From positions 3,472,001 through 3,536,000 of the forward strand of contig NZ_CP195793.1 of assembly GCF_051466335.1 (NCBI RefSeq): a stretch of DNA of 64,000 bases. Reading direction: 5' to 3'. Source of the DNA: Planctomicrobium sp051466335. GTDB taxonomy: Bacteria > Planctomycetota > Planctomycetia > Planctomycetales > Planctomycetaceae. Both the position numbers and the translations under genes were made by a program. The notes beneath the pieces were generated by a model that was given only the letters and a program-made list of their open reading frames with translations, did no database searches and was not told the DNA's origin. The first letter of the stretch is position 1, and each line of letters starts with the position of its first letter. Positions 1 through 9,122 of the stretch are shown in pieces.

Positions 1-1
1 G

Positions 2-109
2 ACTCGCTTCAACGTGACGAAAGAGCGAATTCGTCAGATCGAGTCACGAGCAATGCAGAAGATTCGCAAAATCGCGGTCGAAGAAAAACTGGACATTCCA
101 GGGGTCTAG
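2..109 (+). CDS. rpoD: RNA polymerase primary sigma factor, C-terminal end (partial)
   Basis: The window opens inside this gene; 35 codons remain before the TAG stop. The visible peptide contains FNVTKERIRQIE followed by SRAMQKIR, the helix-turn-helix of sigma region 4.2 that contacts the -35 promoter element, in the form typical of primary (group 1) or closely related group 2 sigma factors. The upstream part is outside the window, so housekeeping RpoD cannot be told from a stationary-phase paralogue. A strong terminator follows about 130 bp later. Confidence 0.85.
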   Translation, partial: TRFNVTKERIRQIESRAMQKIRKIAVEEKLDIPGV

Positions 110-506
110 TTCGAAATTGAACTGCATGACGTTTTGGGAATGCTCGGCTTTAGCATCCCGAATGGCCTGACCGCTCAGGGGGACGCCCATTCGAGCCTGA
201 AGCACTCGAGCATTTCCAAACGGCTTTCTATTTAACATCGCGCTCACGGCCAGTTCAGGTCGTGAGCGTTTTTTTTGGAAGCCGCTGCTCTGGCCTGCTG
301 CACGAGAGGTTCCGATTCTGCGGGTTGCATCAATTCTCACAGAATTCTCGCTTTGGGGCGGAACCGAGATCCACCTCGATTCGGAAATCATGCTCCGATC
401 TTCATATAATTGGATTTCCAAACCGTTTTCGGAGAAAATTCCGACCTAGATTTGAACGATTTCCCAACAACTTGACCATTAAAGAACCACCTCGGCGAGT
501 GATTCG
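110..506. other. intergenic gap between rpoD end and sensor kinase
   Basis: 397 bp without a convincing gene. It contains the rpoD terminator at 241-276 and, before it, an imperfect stem-loop around 138-156 (GGGAATGCT against AGCATCCC). The remaining 230 bp ahead of the kinase start presumably carries its promoter; I see no clear -35/-10 pair. Confidence 0.6.
241..276 (+). terminator. intrinsic terminator of rpoD
   Basis: Perfect 8-bp stem CGCTCACG (241-248) with CGTGAGCG (261-268), followed directly by eight T residues. Orientation and position fit termination of the sigma factor transcript. Confidence 0.85.
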
Positions 507-3500
507 ATGCAAGAAGCAGCGGTCATAACTGAAAAACTCCTCCAGCGATGGAACGGTTTGCTTCAGACGTTACAGCAATGTCTTGGAGCCGGATGCTGCC
601 AGATTGTTCGTCTTGTGCATGCCAGAGAGATTGAAGTCGTCACATCCGTTGGCGACCGGAATTCAATGCTCGAGTTTGCCGATTACCTGCAAGAGGTGAT
701 TGACACTCCTTCGACACTTGAGCCACTCCCCAACGCGGATTCCAACTCTGGTTACAGCTACTACGGAACCCCAATCTTCAACCCCGACACCACTGTCTTC
801 GGGGCTTTGGAATTCTCCTTCCCGACCAATACTCCGCTGACAGATTTGCAGCGATCGCTCGTCGTTCAGTTTCGATCAAGCCTTGAAGACCAACTGATCC
901 TCGCGATCGATTACGACAGCAGTCTCATCGGCACGCTGTCTTCCATGCATGAAAGTCAGGAAGAACTTCGTATCAGCGAAGAACGCTGCCGCCTGCTGGT
1001 CGAGAATGCTGGCGACGACTATTTCGTCCATGACGTCGACGGGCAACTTTTGGATGTCAACTCGAGTGCCTGCCACAATCTCGGGTACACACGCGAAGAA
1101 CTCCTTCAACTGCGAGTCAGTGACCTTTCAAAAGATCTGACGCTTGAGGAGAAAAGAAGACTCTGGAGGGAGATGCCTGTCGGCGAGACGGTCACAGTTT
1201 CCGCACATCATCGATGTAAATCCGGGAAGTTCATCCCCGTCGAGGTCAGAGTTTCGTGCCACTTCAATCGGGGAAAGAAGATCTTTCTCGGACTCGCACG
1301 GGACATGACGCAGAAATTCCTCGCGGAACAAGCCCTCCATCAGCTCAATCTGGAGCTTGAACGCCGAGTCATCGAAAGAACGACGGAACTTCAGAATACC
1401 GGAAGTCTGCTTCAGGCGGTCATGGATGGGGCAACGGATGCGATCTACCTCAAAGACGCCGAAGGACGATTTCAACTCTTCAACCGAGCCTCTGAAAAGC
1501 AGACTGGAAAAACTGCAATGGAAGTGCTCGGAAAGACCGCTCGTGAGATTTACGGCAATGACGTCGGGCGGAAAATCGAGCGACACGAGCGTTACGTAAT
1601 CGCCAATGGTGAAGCGGTCACATGGGAAGAGCCTCGAGAGATTGGCGATGAAACCAGGACATTTCTCATCACTCAGAGTCCTCGACGGGACCGGAATGGA
1701 AATGTCATCGGGTTAATTGGGATCTCCAGAGATATCACGGACCGAAAAAGAGCGGAAGTCGAACTCCGTGTTCAGCAGGAACGTCTCGTTGCTGCTGAGA
1801 AACTCTCCAAAGTTGGTTCGTGGACGCTCGACGTGAAGACAGGGGACCTGGCCTGCTCAAAAGTTCTTCTCGACATGGCCGGGATCAACCCGATTGGTGG
1901 GAAGTTGACAGTCCCGGACCTTCAATCGATGTTCGACGATGAGGGATATCGCCAAATCACAGAGTCAGTCGACCGATGCACAAAAACCGGCGAGCCCTAC
2001 GAAATTGAGGCGTTGCAAAAGAGAGCCGACGGGACAAGTTTTTTCGCACACATTCGCGGACAGGCAAATTTCGATTCAGCAGGGAACGTCGCAAGTATCT
2101 CTGGAACAGTTCAGGACGTCACCGAGCGCGAAGAGTCGAAGCGGCGACTGGAAACACTGGCGGACAATCTCCCCAGAGGAGCGATCTGCAGGCTGGAATT
2201 TGATCAGGAATTCAAGCCGCATGTCGTTTACGTCAGTCGCGGCATCGCCGACTTAATCGGCGTCCCATACGAAGTGATTAAGCATCGCAATGATTATTTG
2301 ATTGATCTGATTCACCCGGATGATCTTCTTCCGCTGCGACACGCAATTCGAAAGGGGATTGAATCACGTTCTCTCATTCATATCGAATTGAGAATTCGAC
2401 GACAGGGTGGAAACATCCGCTGGCTCGAAATGCGTGTGATCCCGTCACTTGTGCATTCCGATGGCGCCATCGTCTGGGATGGTATTTTCAACGACATTAC
2501 CGAATCGCGTCTGGCAGCAGCAGAAATGCAGAAAGCCAAAGAAGCGGCGGAATCAGCGGAACGGGCCAAGAGCGATTTCCTCGCGACAATGAGTCACGAA
2601 ATTCGCACACCGATGAACACCGTTATCGGAATGACCCGTCTGACGCTTCAGACCGATCTCAATCCGAAACAGCGGAATTATCTGGAGAAGATCGACGGAT
2701 CAGCGAAGAATCTGCTCGGCATCATCAACGACATTCTGGACTTTTCGAAAATCGAGGCTGGCCAGCTTCAACTTGAAGATACAGAGTTCACATTGGAGTC
2801 GGTACTCGACACGGTCACAGCGACAACAGTGCCACGCGCTGAAGAGAAAGAACTGGAGGTCGTCTACCAGATCGATCCGTCCGTTCCTCCGGTACTCCGC
2901 GGTGATCCGCTACGATTCTCGCAGATCTTGATCAACCTCATTGGAAATGCGATCAAGTTCACTGCGACTGGCGAGATTTCTATTGAGATCCGCAGACAGA
3001 AGACTCATGGAAACGTGGTTACATTGGCTGCCTCGGTGAGAGACACCGGAATCGGAATTCATCCGGACGTGCTCGGCGGTTTGTTCAATCCGTTCACCCA
3101 AGCAGACTCCAAGATCTCTCGCAGATACGGGGGTACCGGTCTTGGCCTCTCAATCTGCAAACGGCTCGTGGAGAAGATGAACGGGACAATTCGCGCCGAA
3201 AGCGAAGTGGGAGTCGGCAGCGTCTTCCACTTCACGATCGATATGAAACTCGCCGGACATACAGTGAAGCGATTTTCGTTGCCCGCGATCAGAGGCAAGC
3301 GTGTTCTGGTTGTCGACGACAGCCAGATAGCTCGCGAGGCACTGACCGACATCGTCGTCTCGTTCGGGATGGCGGCGAAATGTGCCTCATCGGGATTCGA
3401 AGCCATTCAGGCGTTACGAGATGCCTCTGCGAGTGGAGCCCCCTACGACATCGTGCTGATGGATTGGCGGATGCCGGAAATGGACGGTATCGAGACAACC

Positions 3501-4862
3501 CATCGAATCCGATCAGATGCTGAAGTTAAAGATACGCCAGCCGTCCTCATGGTGACGGCGTTCGCGAGAGAGGATATCCGCAGCCAGATTGAACAGCTTC
3601 CACTGCAAGGCCTGCTGATTAAACCGGTCACTGAATCGATGATGTTCAACGCCATTCAGGAAATTTTTGTCCCACAGAATCAATCAACAGCGAAGCTCTA
3701 CAATTCGCTATCGCCTTCACGAAACTCGAACAGTCAAGCAATGGGCGACCAACGACTGCTCCAGTTGCTGGAAGGGAAGCGAGTTCTGGTCGTCGACGAC
3801 AATGCGCTGAACCGGGAAGTCGCGCGTGACTTTCTTGAGGTCGTGAAGATTGAGGTTCAGACAGTCGCCAGTGGTGAAGATGCCATTCAGAGGCTCGAAC
3901 TCCAAGATTTCGATGCAGTGCTGATGGACATGCACATGCCGAAGATGGATGGTTTGGAGACGACTCAAAAGATCCGTCTCAATCCTCGCTGGGCAAACCT
4001 TCCGATCGTTGCACTGACCGCACAGGCACGAACGGAAGACCGCGAAAGTTCGCTGCGGGCTGGCATGTACGCACATCTCACCAAGCCGATCAACGAAACG
4101 CTCCTCTATCAGACACTAGCGAAAATCTTCTCCGGTTTCCGCCCCGGGCCGTATCAACCGGACAAGCACAATCTGAAGCCGATCCAGGCCGCTGCGGAAA
4201 CCAACGCCCCTTCGATTCTCCGTCCTTCGAATCTCAATGAGGACGTGCGTGAATTCGACTATGACCGTACATTGAGGCGATTTGGCAGTAATCGTGATCG
4301 AGTCGATCGCCTGCTGAGGGGGTTTATTCGAGATTTCGGGTCCATTCCGGAGTTCATCAGCGACGGATCAGAACGCCTCCCATCAGAGGTTCTCGCCGCG
4401 GCACATATGGTAAAAGGCGCTGCTGGCTACCTGGACTGCAATTCACTCGTCGAAACCGCCGAAGCACTGGAACAGGCGGCCAAAATCCACGATCTCGACA
4501 AGATGAAACTCGAGACGCCACGGTTCTGCAAAAAGCTCTTGGCGGTACTTGAGGAAATTGAAGAAGCACTGTTAAACCATTCGCCAGCGACAATCGTTCG
4601 GTCGACTCTTGCAACTGGCGAGAGTGAAGAGAAATTACGAGAGCTGTTAAACCGGGCAGAAGATCTGATTGCCAGTGGGGACTATTCCGCAAATCAGCTT
4701 CTTAAAGAACTCGCAGATGCACTCGCCGGTCACGAGACAGCCCACTACGTCGAAGAGATCCGAACGCACTTTGAAGACCTTGAACTGGAGCTAGCGCGCA
4801 GTCGACTCACTCAATTGAAACAAGCAATCGAAGGGACTCTCAGAAAACAGGCCAGCTCATGA
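507..4862 (+). CDS. hybrid sensor histidine kinase (4 PAS, HisKA, HATPase, 2 REC, HPt)
   Basis: A 1451-residue multistep phosphorelay protein. After an N-terminal GAF-like region (about 10-145) come four PAS-type segments (about 150-270, 292-415, 426-545, 547-670), a coiled linker, the HisKA H-box SHEIRTP with His697, a HATPase with N-box near residue 811 (NLIGNAIKFT) and G-boxes, receiver 1 (about 931-1050, Asp986 in LMDWRMP), receiver 2 (about 1091-1210, Asp1141 in LMDMHMP) and a C-terminal HPt with His1300 in HMVKGAAGY. No transmembrane segment is evident, so it is probably cytosolic. All phospho-acceptors are present, so a full His-Asp-His relay is possible. The gene overlaps the following diguanylate cyclase by 4 bp (ATGA), pointing to co-transcription. 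The signal sensed is not predictable. Confidence 0.93.
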   Translation: MQEAAVITEKLLQRWNGLLQTLQQCLGAGCCQIVRLVHAREIEVVTSVGDRNSMLEFADYLQEVIDTPSTLEPLPNADSNSGYSYYGTPIFNPDTTVFGALEFSFPTNTPLTDLQRSLVVQFRSSLEDQLILAIDYDSSLIGTLSSMHESQEELRISEERCRLLVENAGDDYFVHDVDGQLLDVNSSACHNLGYTREELLQLRVSDLSKDLTLEEKRRLWREMPVGETVTVSAHHRCKSGKFIPVEVRVSCHFNRGKKIFLGLARDMTQKFLAEQALHQLNLELERRVIERTTELQNTGSLLQAVMDGATDAIYLKDAEGRFQLFNRASEKQTGKTAMEVLGKTAREIYGNDVGRKIERHERYVIANGEAVTWEEPREIGDETRTFLITQSPRRDRNGNVIGLIGISRDITDRKRAEVELRVQQERLVAAEKLSKVGSWTLDVKTGDLACSKVLLDMAGINPIGGKLTVPDLQSMFDDEGYRQITESVDRCTKTGEPYEIEALQKRADGTSFFAHIRGQANFDSAGNVASISGTVQDVTEREESKRRLETLADNLPRGAICRLEFDQEFKPHVVYVSRGIADLIGVPYEVIKHRNDYLIDLIHPDDLLPLRHAIRKGIESRSLIHIELRIRRQGGNIRWLEMRVIPSLVHSDGAIVWDGIFNDITESRLAAAEMQKAKEAAESAERAKSDFLATMSHEIRTPMNTVIGMTRLTLQTDLNPKQRNYLEKIDGSAKNLLGIINDILDFSKIEAGQLQLEDTEFTLESVLDTVTATTVPRAEEKELEVVYQIDPSVPPVLRGDPLRFSQILINLIGNAIKFTATGEISIEIRRQKTHGNVVTLAASVRDTGIGIHPDVLGGLFNPFTQADSKISRRYGGTGLGLSICKRLVEKMNGTIRAESEVGVGSVFHFTIDMKLAGHTVKRFSLPAIRGKRVLVVDDSQIAREALTDIVVSFGMAAKCASSGFEAIQALRDASASGAPYDIVLMDWRMPEMDGIETTHRIRSDAEVKDTPAVLMVTAFAREDIRSQIEQLPLQGLLIKPVTESMMFNAIQEIFVPQNQSTAKLYNSLSPSRNSNSQAMGDQRLLQLLEGKRVLVVDDNALNREVARDFLEVVKIEVQTVASGEDAIQRLELQDFDAVLMDMHMPKMDGLETTQKIRLNPRWANLPIVALTAQARTEDRESSLRAGMYAHLTKPINETLLYQTLAKIFSGFRPGPYQPDKHNLKPIQAAAETNAPSILRPSNLNEDVREFDYDRTLRRFGSNRDRVDRLLRGFIRDFGSIPEFISDGSERLPSEVLAAAHMVKGAAGYLDCNSLVETAEALEQAAKIHDLDKMKLETPRFCKKLLAVLEEIEEALLNHSPATIVRSTLATGESEEKLRELLNRAEDLIASGDYSANQLLKELADALAGHETAHYVEEIRTHFEDLELELARSRLTQLKQAIEGTLRKQASS

Positions 4863-5767
4863 ATTCGATTCCCCTCCCCACGATCCTTGTTGTTGATGAC
4901 GAACGTCTTAACCGCACCACTTTGGCAGAGTTGCTGCAGGACGACTACAGAGTCATTCTTGCGAAAGATGGTCCAACCGCTCTCGATCGAATTTCCTCAG
5001 ATAAAATCGATCTCGTTCTACTCGATGCCCAGATGCCGGAGATGGACGGGTATGAGGTGTTGCGCCAAATCAAGTCGGACGAGAAGACAGCGAACATTTC
5101 CGTTATTTTCGTAACCGGTCAAACGAACGAAGAAGATGAAGAACGTGGACTCCTCATGGGAGCATCCGACTACATCGGCAAGCCGATCCGCCCGTTGCTT
5201 GTGAAAGCTCGCGTGCGGAATCACCTCAAGATGGTTCGTCAGAGAGAAGCACTGGAACAACTCTCGCTACAGGACGGACTGACCGGAATTGCCAATCGGC
5301 GAGGATTTGACCAGGCGTTTTCACGAGCATGCCGACAAACCGTTCGTACGTCGGAACCGTTGGGACTCGCTCTGATCGATGTTGACCACTTCAAGAAGTA
5401 CAACGATCACTACGGGCATGGGGCTGGTGACGAGACCTTACGCAGAGTCGCGCAGACTTTGAATGCATCTGCGCGTCGCCCGTACGATCTCGTTGCCCGC
5501 TACGGGGGTGAAGAATTCGTCGTCCTATTTATGGAAGCACACAACTTCAGACAACTCCTGGAGACGGTGCGTAAAAGGATCGAAGACTTGAAGATTCCCC
5601 ACGCGGCTTCAAGCACAGGTCCGTACGTGACGGTCAGTATTGGTGGAATCGTCGCCTCAGTAGAGTCGGCCAAAGACCCGGCAAAACTCCTCGAACAGAG
5701 CGATATTGCCCTGTACCAGGCCAAGCGAAACGGAAGAAATCGGGTTGTCCTTCACGGTCAAAATTAA
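4859..5767 (+). CDS. response regulator with GGDEF output (diguanylate cyclase)
   Basis: 302 residues. An N-terminal receiver has the acidic pair Asp13-Asp14 and the phospho-acceptor Asp56 in LLDAQMP; a GGDEF domain follows from about residue 135, with an intact catalytic GGEEF at 216-220 after RY. It is therefore expected to make c-di-GMP in a phosphorylation-dependent way (PleD/WspR-like architecture). Its start codon overlaps the stop of the hybrid kinase, so that kinase and its terminal HPt are the obvious phosphodonor. The product is predicted cytosolic. Confidence 0.93.
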   Translation: MNSIPLPTILVVDDERLNRTTLAELLQDDYRVILAKDGPTALDRISSDKIDLVLLDAQMPEMDGYEVLRQIKSDEKTANISVIFVTGQTNEEDEERGLLMGASDYIGKPIRPLLVKARVRNHLKMVRQREALEQLSLQDGLTGIANRRGFDQAFSRACRQTVRTSEPLGLALIDVDHFKKYNDHYGHGAGDETLRRVAQTLNASARRPYDLVARYGGEEFVVLFMEAHNFRQLLETVRKRIEDLKIPHAASSTGPYVTVSIGGIVASVESAKDPAKLLEQSDIALYQAKRNGRNRVVLHGQN

Positions 5768-5802
5768 CCCCGAAACTTCCCATTCGTCATGTTGTGAGTG
5801 GA

Positions 5803-6861
5803 TCAGTGATCAGACCGCGTCGTGTACTTGGTCTGATCTCCTTTCGATCCAATCTGAATCGTGTAGCTCGATCCGTCCGGTGCGACCGATGCCTTGATGA
5901 ACTCTCCCTGACACCCATCTGTGGTTCCTTCATTTGCGATGAATGTATTGGGGGCCTGCATTTCAGCGGAAAGACCAATGTTGCGATGAAGCTGATACAG
6001 TGCCTTAAATGACGCCGTTTCTCGGATCGTCGCAATGACTCGAGGGTCCCCACCCTTTGTCGGTCCGTTGCACATCACGCAAGTCACCGGGTCGATTGCT
6101 TTCACGAACACCGGATTGTTGCTCACTCCCAGACCATGATGAGTCGCCATAAACAGGTCAACTTTTCCAACAGCGTTGTTGGGAGTTACCAACTCCGCTT
6201 CAACGTTCCAGGTGAGGTCACCGCAGCACAAAAACCGGAATTCGCCGAACTGGAACAGAACGGTGAGACTGGCTGCATTATCCGAGGTATCTTCTGGCTG
6301 CGGAACGTGTTCATCGGCAAATGGGTTGGGTTCGCCGATGTTCGGAACCACTTCCCGGCTTCCCGAAAGCACTTTGACTGTCAGCGGTGTCTTTTCGGAC
6401 TTCAGCGTGTGAATATCACCAGCAGCGAGCCGTTTGGATTCGTTCTGGGATGCGGCTCTGTAGTTCGCGATCCGTTCATCGAAGCCGTTATCTTCCTGCA
6501 GAGCATCGGGAATCCCGCGATCCCAGAAGTTGAGGATCGGGATCATCGCTGCAAGAGCAGCATGGTTTCCATAGTGATCGAGATGCCAATGGGAAACGAC
6601 AGCGTGGTCAATCTTCTTCAGCCCCGCTTCGTCGCGTAATACTTTCAAAATGCGGTCACGATCTCGCCCCATGTTGTCGGGATACCCGGAGTCGATCAAG
6701 ATCGACTCCCCATCGGGAGTGACAATCAACGTCGCTGCCCCACCCTCAACATCGATGAAGTAGATATCGAGACGTCCATCATCTGCTCCTGCGGAGACAA
6801 CAGACTGGTTGGAAATCAATAGCATCAACGCAGTCAGGATTGATAACGCCATTCGGGGCAT
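5803..6861 (-). CDS. secreted metallo-beta-lactamase-fold hydrolase (ComEC C-terminal type)
   Basis: 352 residues with a signal peptide (about residues 1-24, ending VVSAGADD). The metal site motif is complete: HWHLDHYGNH gives His91, His93, Asp95 and His96; later CCGDLTW and MATHHGL fit the remaining metal ligands. The fold resembles the competence-protein ComEC/Rec2 C-terminal hydrolase domain, here as a free-standing exported enzyme without the channel part. A good ribosome site (AAGGAG, 8 nt) supports the start. It converges with the diguanylate cyclase at only 35 bp. The substrate is unknown; a phosphoesterase or nuclease is possible. Confidence 0.8.
   Translation of the reverse strand: MPRMALSILTALMLLISNQSVVSAGADDGRLDIYFIDVEGGAATLIVTPDGESILIDSGYPDNMGRDRDRILKVLRDEAGLKKIDHAVVSHWHLDHYGNHAALAAMIPILNFWDRGIPDALQEDNGFDERIANYRAASQNESKRLAAGDIHTLKSEKTPLTVKVLSGSREVVPNIGEPNPFADEHVPQPEDTSDNAASLTVLFQFGEFRFLCCGDLTWNVEAELVTPNNAVGKVDLFMATHHGLGVSNNPVFVKAIDPVTCVMCNGPTKGGDPRVIATIRETASFKALYQLHRNIGLSAEMQAPNTFIANEGTTDGCQGEFIKASVAPDGSSYTIQIGSKGDQTKYTTRSDH
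5808..5838. terminator. stem-loop between convergent genes
   Basis: Perfect 9-bp inverted repeat GATCAGACC / GGTCTGATC with a 13-nt loop, lying in the last codons of the metallo-beta-lactamase-fold gene and 40 bp after the cyclase stop. There is no good T-run on either strand, so it may be a weak bidirectional terminator or just a stable 3' end. Confidence 0.3.
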
Positions 6862-7030
6862 GCGACATTCTCCTTTTGAAAACCGGAACTACATTCGACC
6901 TACTATGAGTTCTCTCACTCAGATTTCCAGCTGACTTCAAAGATTTTCCTCCAAAGCCGACGACGAAGGCAGGCCGACAAGAAAGAGAACTCAATGCCAG
7001 TCACTAAGCATGTTTGTTCCCCAGCAAAGC

Positions 7031-7063
7031 AAAAAACGCGATCGGCCCATCCGGCAGATCGCG
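7031..7063 (-). terminator. intrinsic terminator of the Pro-rich lipoprotein gene
   Basis: Stem CGCGATC (7037-7043) with GATCGCG (7057-7063); on the minus strand it is followed by six T residues (A-run at 7031-7036). It lies 46 bp after the stop of the gene at 7109-7744. Confidence 0.75.
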
Positions 7064-7108
7064 TCTCAGTTTGGAATCGGGGTGCCCTCATGGGGCTCGA
7101 CATGTCAA

Positions 7109-7744
7109 TTAGTAGGTGTACTGCACCTGTTGCGCGCCACGCGCATGAACTCCGCCGTTCGCAGGCTGCTGATAGCCCGGATACTGGTTGTATGTCGTCG
7201 GGCTGCCTGGAGCCGGGGTGTGCATTGGGTTCATCCCCGGAACCGGAGTCGGCATTGGCTGCCCCGTCGGGACCTGTAAACTTGGTGATGGTTGGGACGG
7301 CGGCGGAACTGGAGCGTTCTGAGAAGGCTGAGGCATCATCTGAGGCGCCCCTTGAAAGTTCTGGTCCGGAATCGTCATTCCATCGAAGTACTGAGGTTGC
7401 TTCATCCCCTCTGAGTGCATCATCCCTCCGCTAACGGGTGGGGTTGGCTGGCAACTCGGGCAAGTGTTGTTCACAAAAAACATCCCCCCTGCTCCCGAAC
7501 TCTCCACTGCACCTGGGTATACAGAATTGCCGCACCCGCATTTGGCAGTGAGTCGCATTGCGCGGCGCTCAGCGAGTGGGGTTCGCGGGCGACCAAGTGG
7601 GCCGACATCCACACTCCCGTAGTAAGGACTCTCCCAAGGAAGCTGCGTCGGGCACATCGATTGTCCGCAACCATTCGCGACACATCCCATAGCTGAGGTT
7701 GCCAGCATGATCAAAATGCTCAAGTTCAGAATGATGCGAACCAT
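7109..7744 (-). CDS. Pro/Gly/Met-rich secreted lipoprotein, function unknown
   Basis: 211 residues. A hydrophobic leader ends in a lipobox-like SAMGC with Cys21, suggesting lipid attachment. The next part holds several Cys pairs (CGCG, CPSC), and the C-terminal half is a low-complexity Pro/Gln/Met/Gly stretch (QPSQ, PPPSQPSP). I chose the start at 7744 because GGAG lies 11 nt upstream; the frame stays open to 7813. No enzyme motif is visible. Comparable surface lipoproteins are common in this phylum and a second one is encoded at 37.5 kb. A terminator follows the gene. Confidence 0.65.
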   Translation of the reverse strand: MVRIILNLSILIMLATSAMGCVANGCGQSMCPTQLPWESPYYGSVDVGPLGRPRTPLAERRAMRLTAKCGCGNSVYPGAVESSGAGGMFFVNNTCPSCQPTPPVSGGMMHSEGMKQPQYFDGMTIPDQNFQGAPQMMPQPSQNAPVPPPSQPSPSLQVPTGQPMPTPVPGMNPMHTPAPGSPTTYNQYPGYQQPANGGVHARGAQQVQYTY

Positions 7745-7911
7745 AATCTTCAGTACTCCATTACCGAGTGCACCTGAGTTGGCGCAAGACTTCGCATCTT
7801 TCATCGGCGTCAAAATGAAAGGACTTTAGCGATTGTTTCCATTTTTCTAAAAAAACGGATTTAAACTCCCTTGCCGTTGGCAAATTGTTCCCAGACTCCC
7901 GACATCCGGGC

Positions 7912-7947
7912 AAAAGAAAAGCCACTTCCGTACAACGAAAGTGGCTT
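7912..7947 (-). terminator. intrinsic terminator of the DUF1080 gene
   Basis: Stem AAGCCACTT (7919-7927) with AAGTGGCTT (7939-7947); on the minus strand it is followed by a T-rich run (TTTTCTTTT). It lies 34 bp after the stop of the gene at 7982-8842. Confidence 0.8.
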
Positions 7948-7981
7948 AATCAATTCAGTGAATTGATGTTACGGACAACCC

Positions 7982-8842
7982 TTATGGGATCTCTGCAGGA
8001 AGTGGATTCAATTGAACCTTGCGGACAAACATCTCCGCTCCCTCGGTCTGAACAAGAATCTTTCCGCTGCTTGGAATCAAATCCTTGGCGCGGTTGACGA
8101 CAACGCCGTTCAAGACGTAAACGACTGAATCACCAGAGCAATAGCATTCCAGGCGGTTCCATTCCTGACCGGGATTTTCGACGTCGTTGGCACCCCGAAT
8201 CCCGAGAACATCTTTCCAATCTGGATCACGTCCAAACCAGTTGATGCGACCGCTGGTGAACGTTTCTTCTTCGCCATCTGGACTCCAGACAATTTCTCCA
8301 TCGCGATCACGAACCACGTTGGCGGTCGCTCGCGCGGGGAGAACGGTGCCATCTGCTTCCAGTCCTGCCAGAACGAGAATGTCTCCGACCCCTCCTTCGA
8401 TGATCTGGCACTCGATTGAATTCATCCACGGTCCTAACTTATCTCCGGATCGACCAAAGTTTCCATCCGATCCCTGACAGTGAAGGAGAACACCAGAATC
8501 TCGCGAGGCTGTTTTGCGAGGTGCGAATGTTTCTGTCCCCCATCGAAATTCGACGACTAGGTGATAGTCAGCGTAGTGGTCGTTCGTGGTTAATCCACCG
8601 AATCCATCTCCGGAGATTCGCAGTGTGCCATCTTTCTGAATAGTAAAAACCTGTCGTAGATCTTCTAAACCGGTGTCCTGCATCCAGGTATACCAGTTCG
8701 TGAAATCGACTCCGTTGAATAGCTCGATCTGTTTGTCGGGAACGATGACCTTCCCTTTTGCGGCAGGTGCCTCCCCGTAGCTCGTCGAGGCAATTGCAAT
8801 ACTGGACAGTAGGCCGAAGAAAAACTTTGACGCTCGAATCAT
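7982..8842 (-). CDS. DUF1080 / 3-keto-disaccharide hydrolase domain protein
   Basis: 286 residues with an N-terminal signal peptide (about 1-23). The body matches the DUF1080 jelly-roll family: IELFNGVDFTNWYTW at the start, a central DSGVLLHCQG segment, EWNRLECYC and a C-terminal GKILVQTEGAEMFVRKV strand. DUF1080 proteins are among the most expanded families in planctomycetes and some members hydrolyse 3-keto-glycosides; the substrate here is unknown. It is exported, probably to the periplasm. The gene stands alone with its own terminator. A paralogue lies at 49.4 kb. Confidence 0.8.
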   Translation of the reverse strand: MIRASKFFFGLLSSIAIASTSYGEAPAAKGKVIVPDKQIELFNGVDFTNWYTWMQDTGLEDLRQVFTIQKDGTLRISGDGFGGLTTNDHYADYHLVVEFRWGTETFAPRKTASRDSGVLLHCQGSDGNFGRSGDKLGPWMNSIECQIIEGGVGDILVLAGLEADGTVLPARATANVVRDRDGEIVWSPDGEEETFTSGRINWFGRDPDWKDVLGIRGANDVENPGQEWNRLECYCSGDSVVYVLNGVVVNRAKDLIPSSGKILVQTEGAEMFVRKVQLNPLPAEIP

Positions 8843-9122
8843 TGGGAAGGTTTCCGGTGTGTGTTTTTACAAGGAGGGATTGTCAGGCGTTCCTCGAGGA
8901 AGCACAGGCAAGTCACCCCATGATTATGCGCGGAGATTCACTTCTCAGAAAGCGTCACGAAGCACAAACAGGAATTTACCCACGATCCACAACTCTCGCT
9001 TACGGAATAAGTTAAACAGAATCACCTAAAAAACAATAGACGCCCAAAACCAGTCAATTAATTCGCAGTGACACGAAAAATAACGAAAAGATGACACACT
9101 CTCTTTCGGGAGAATCACTAGA

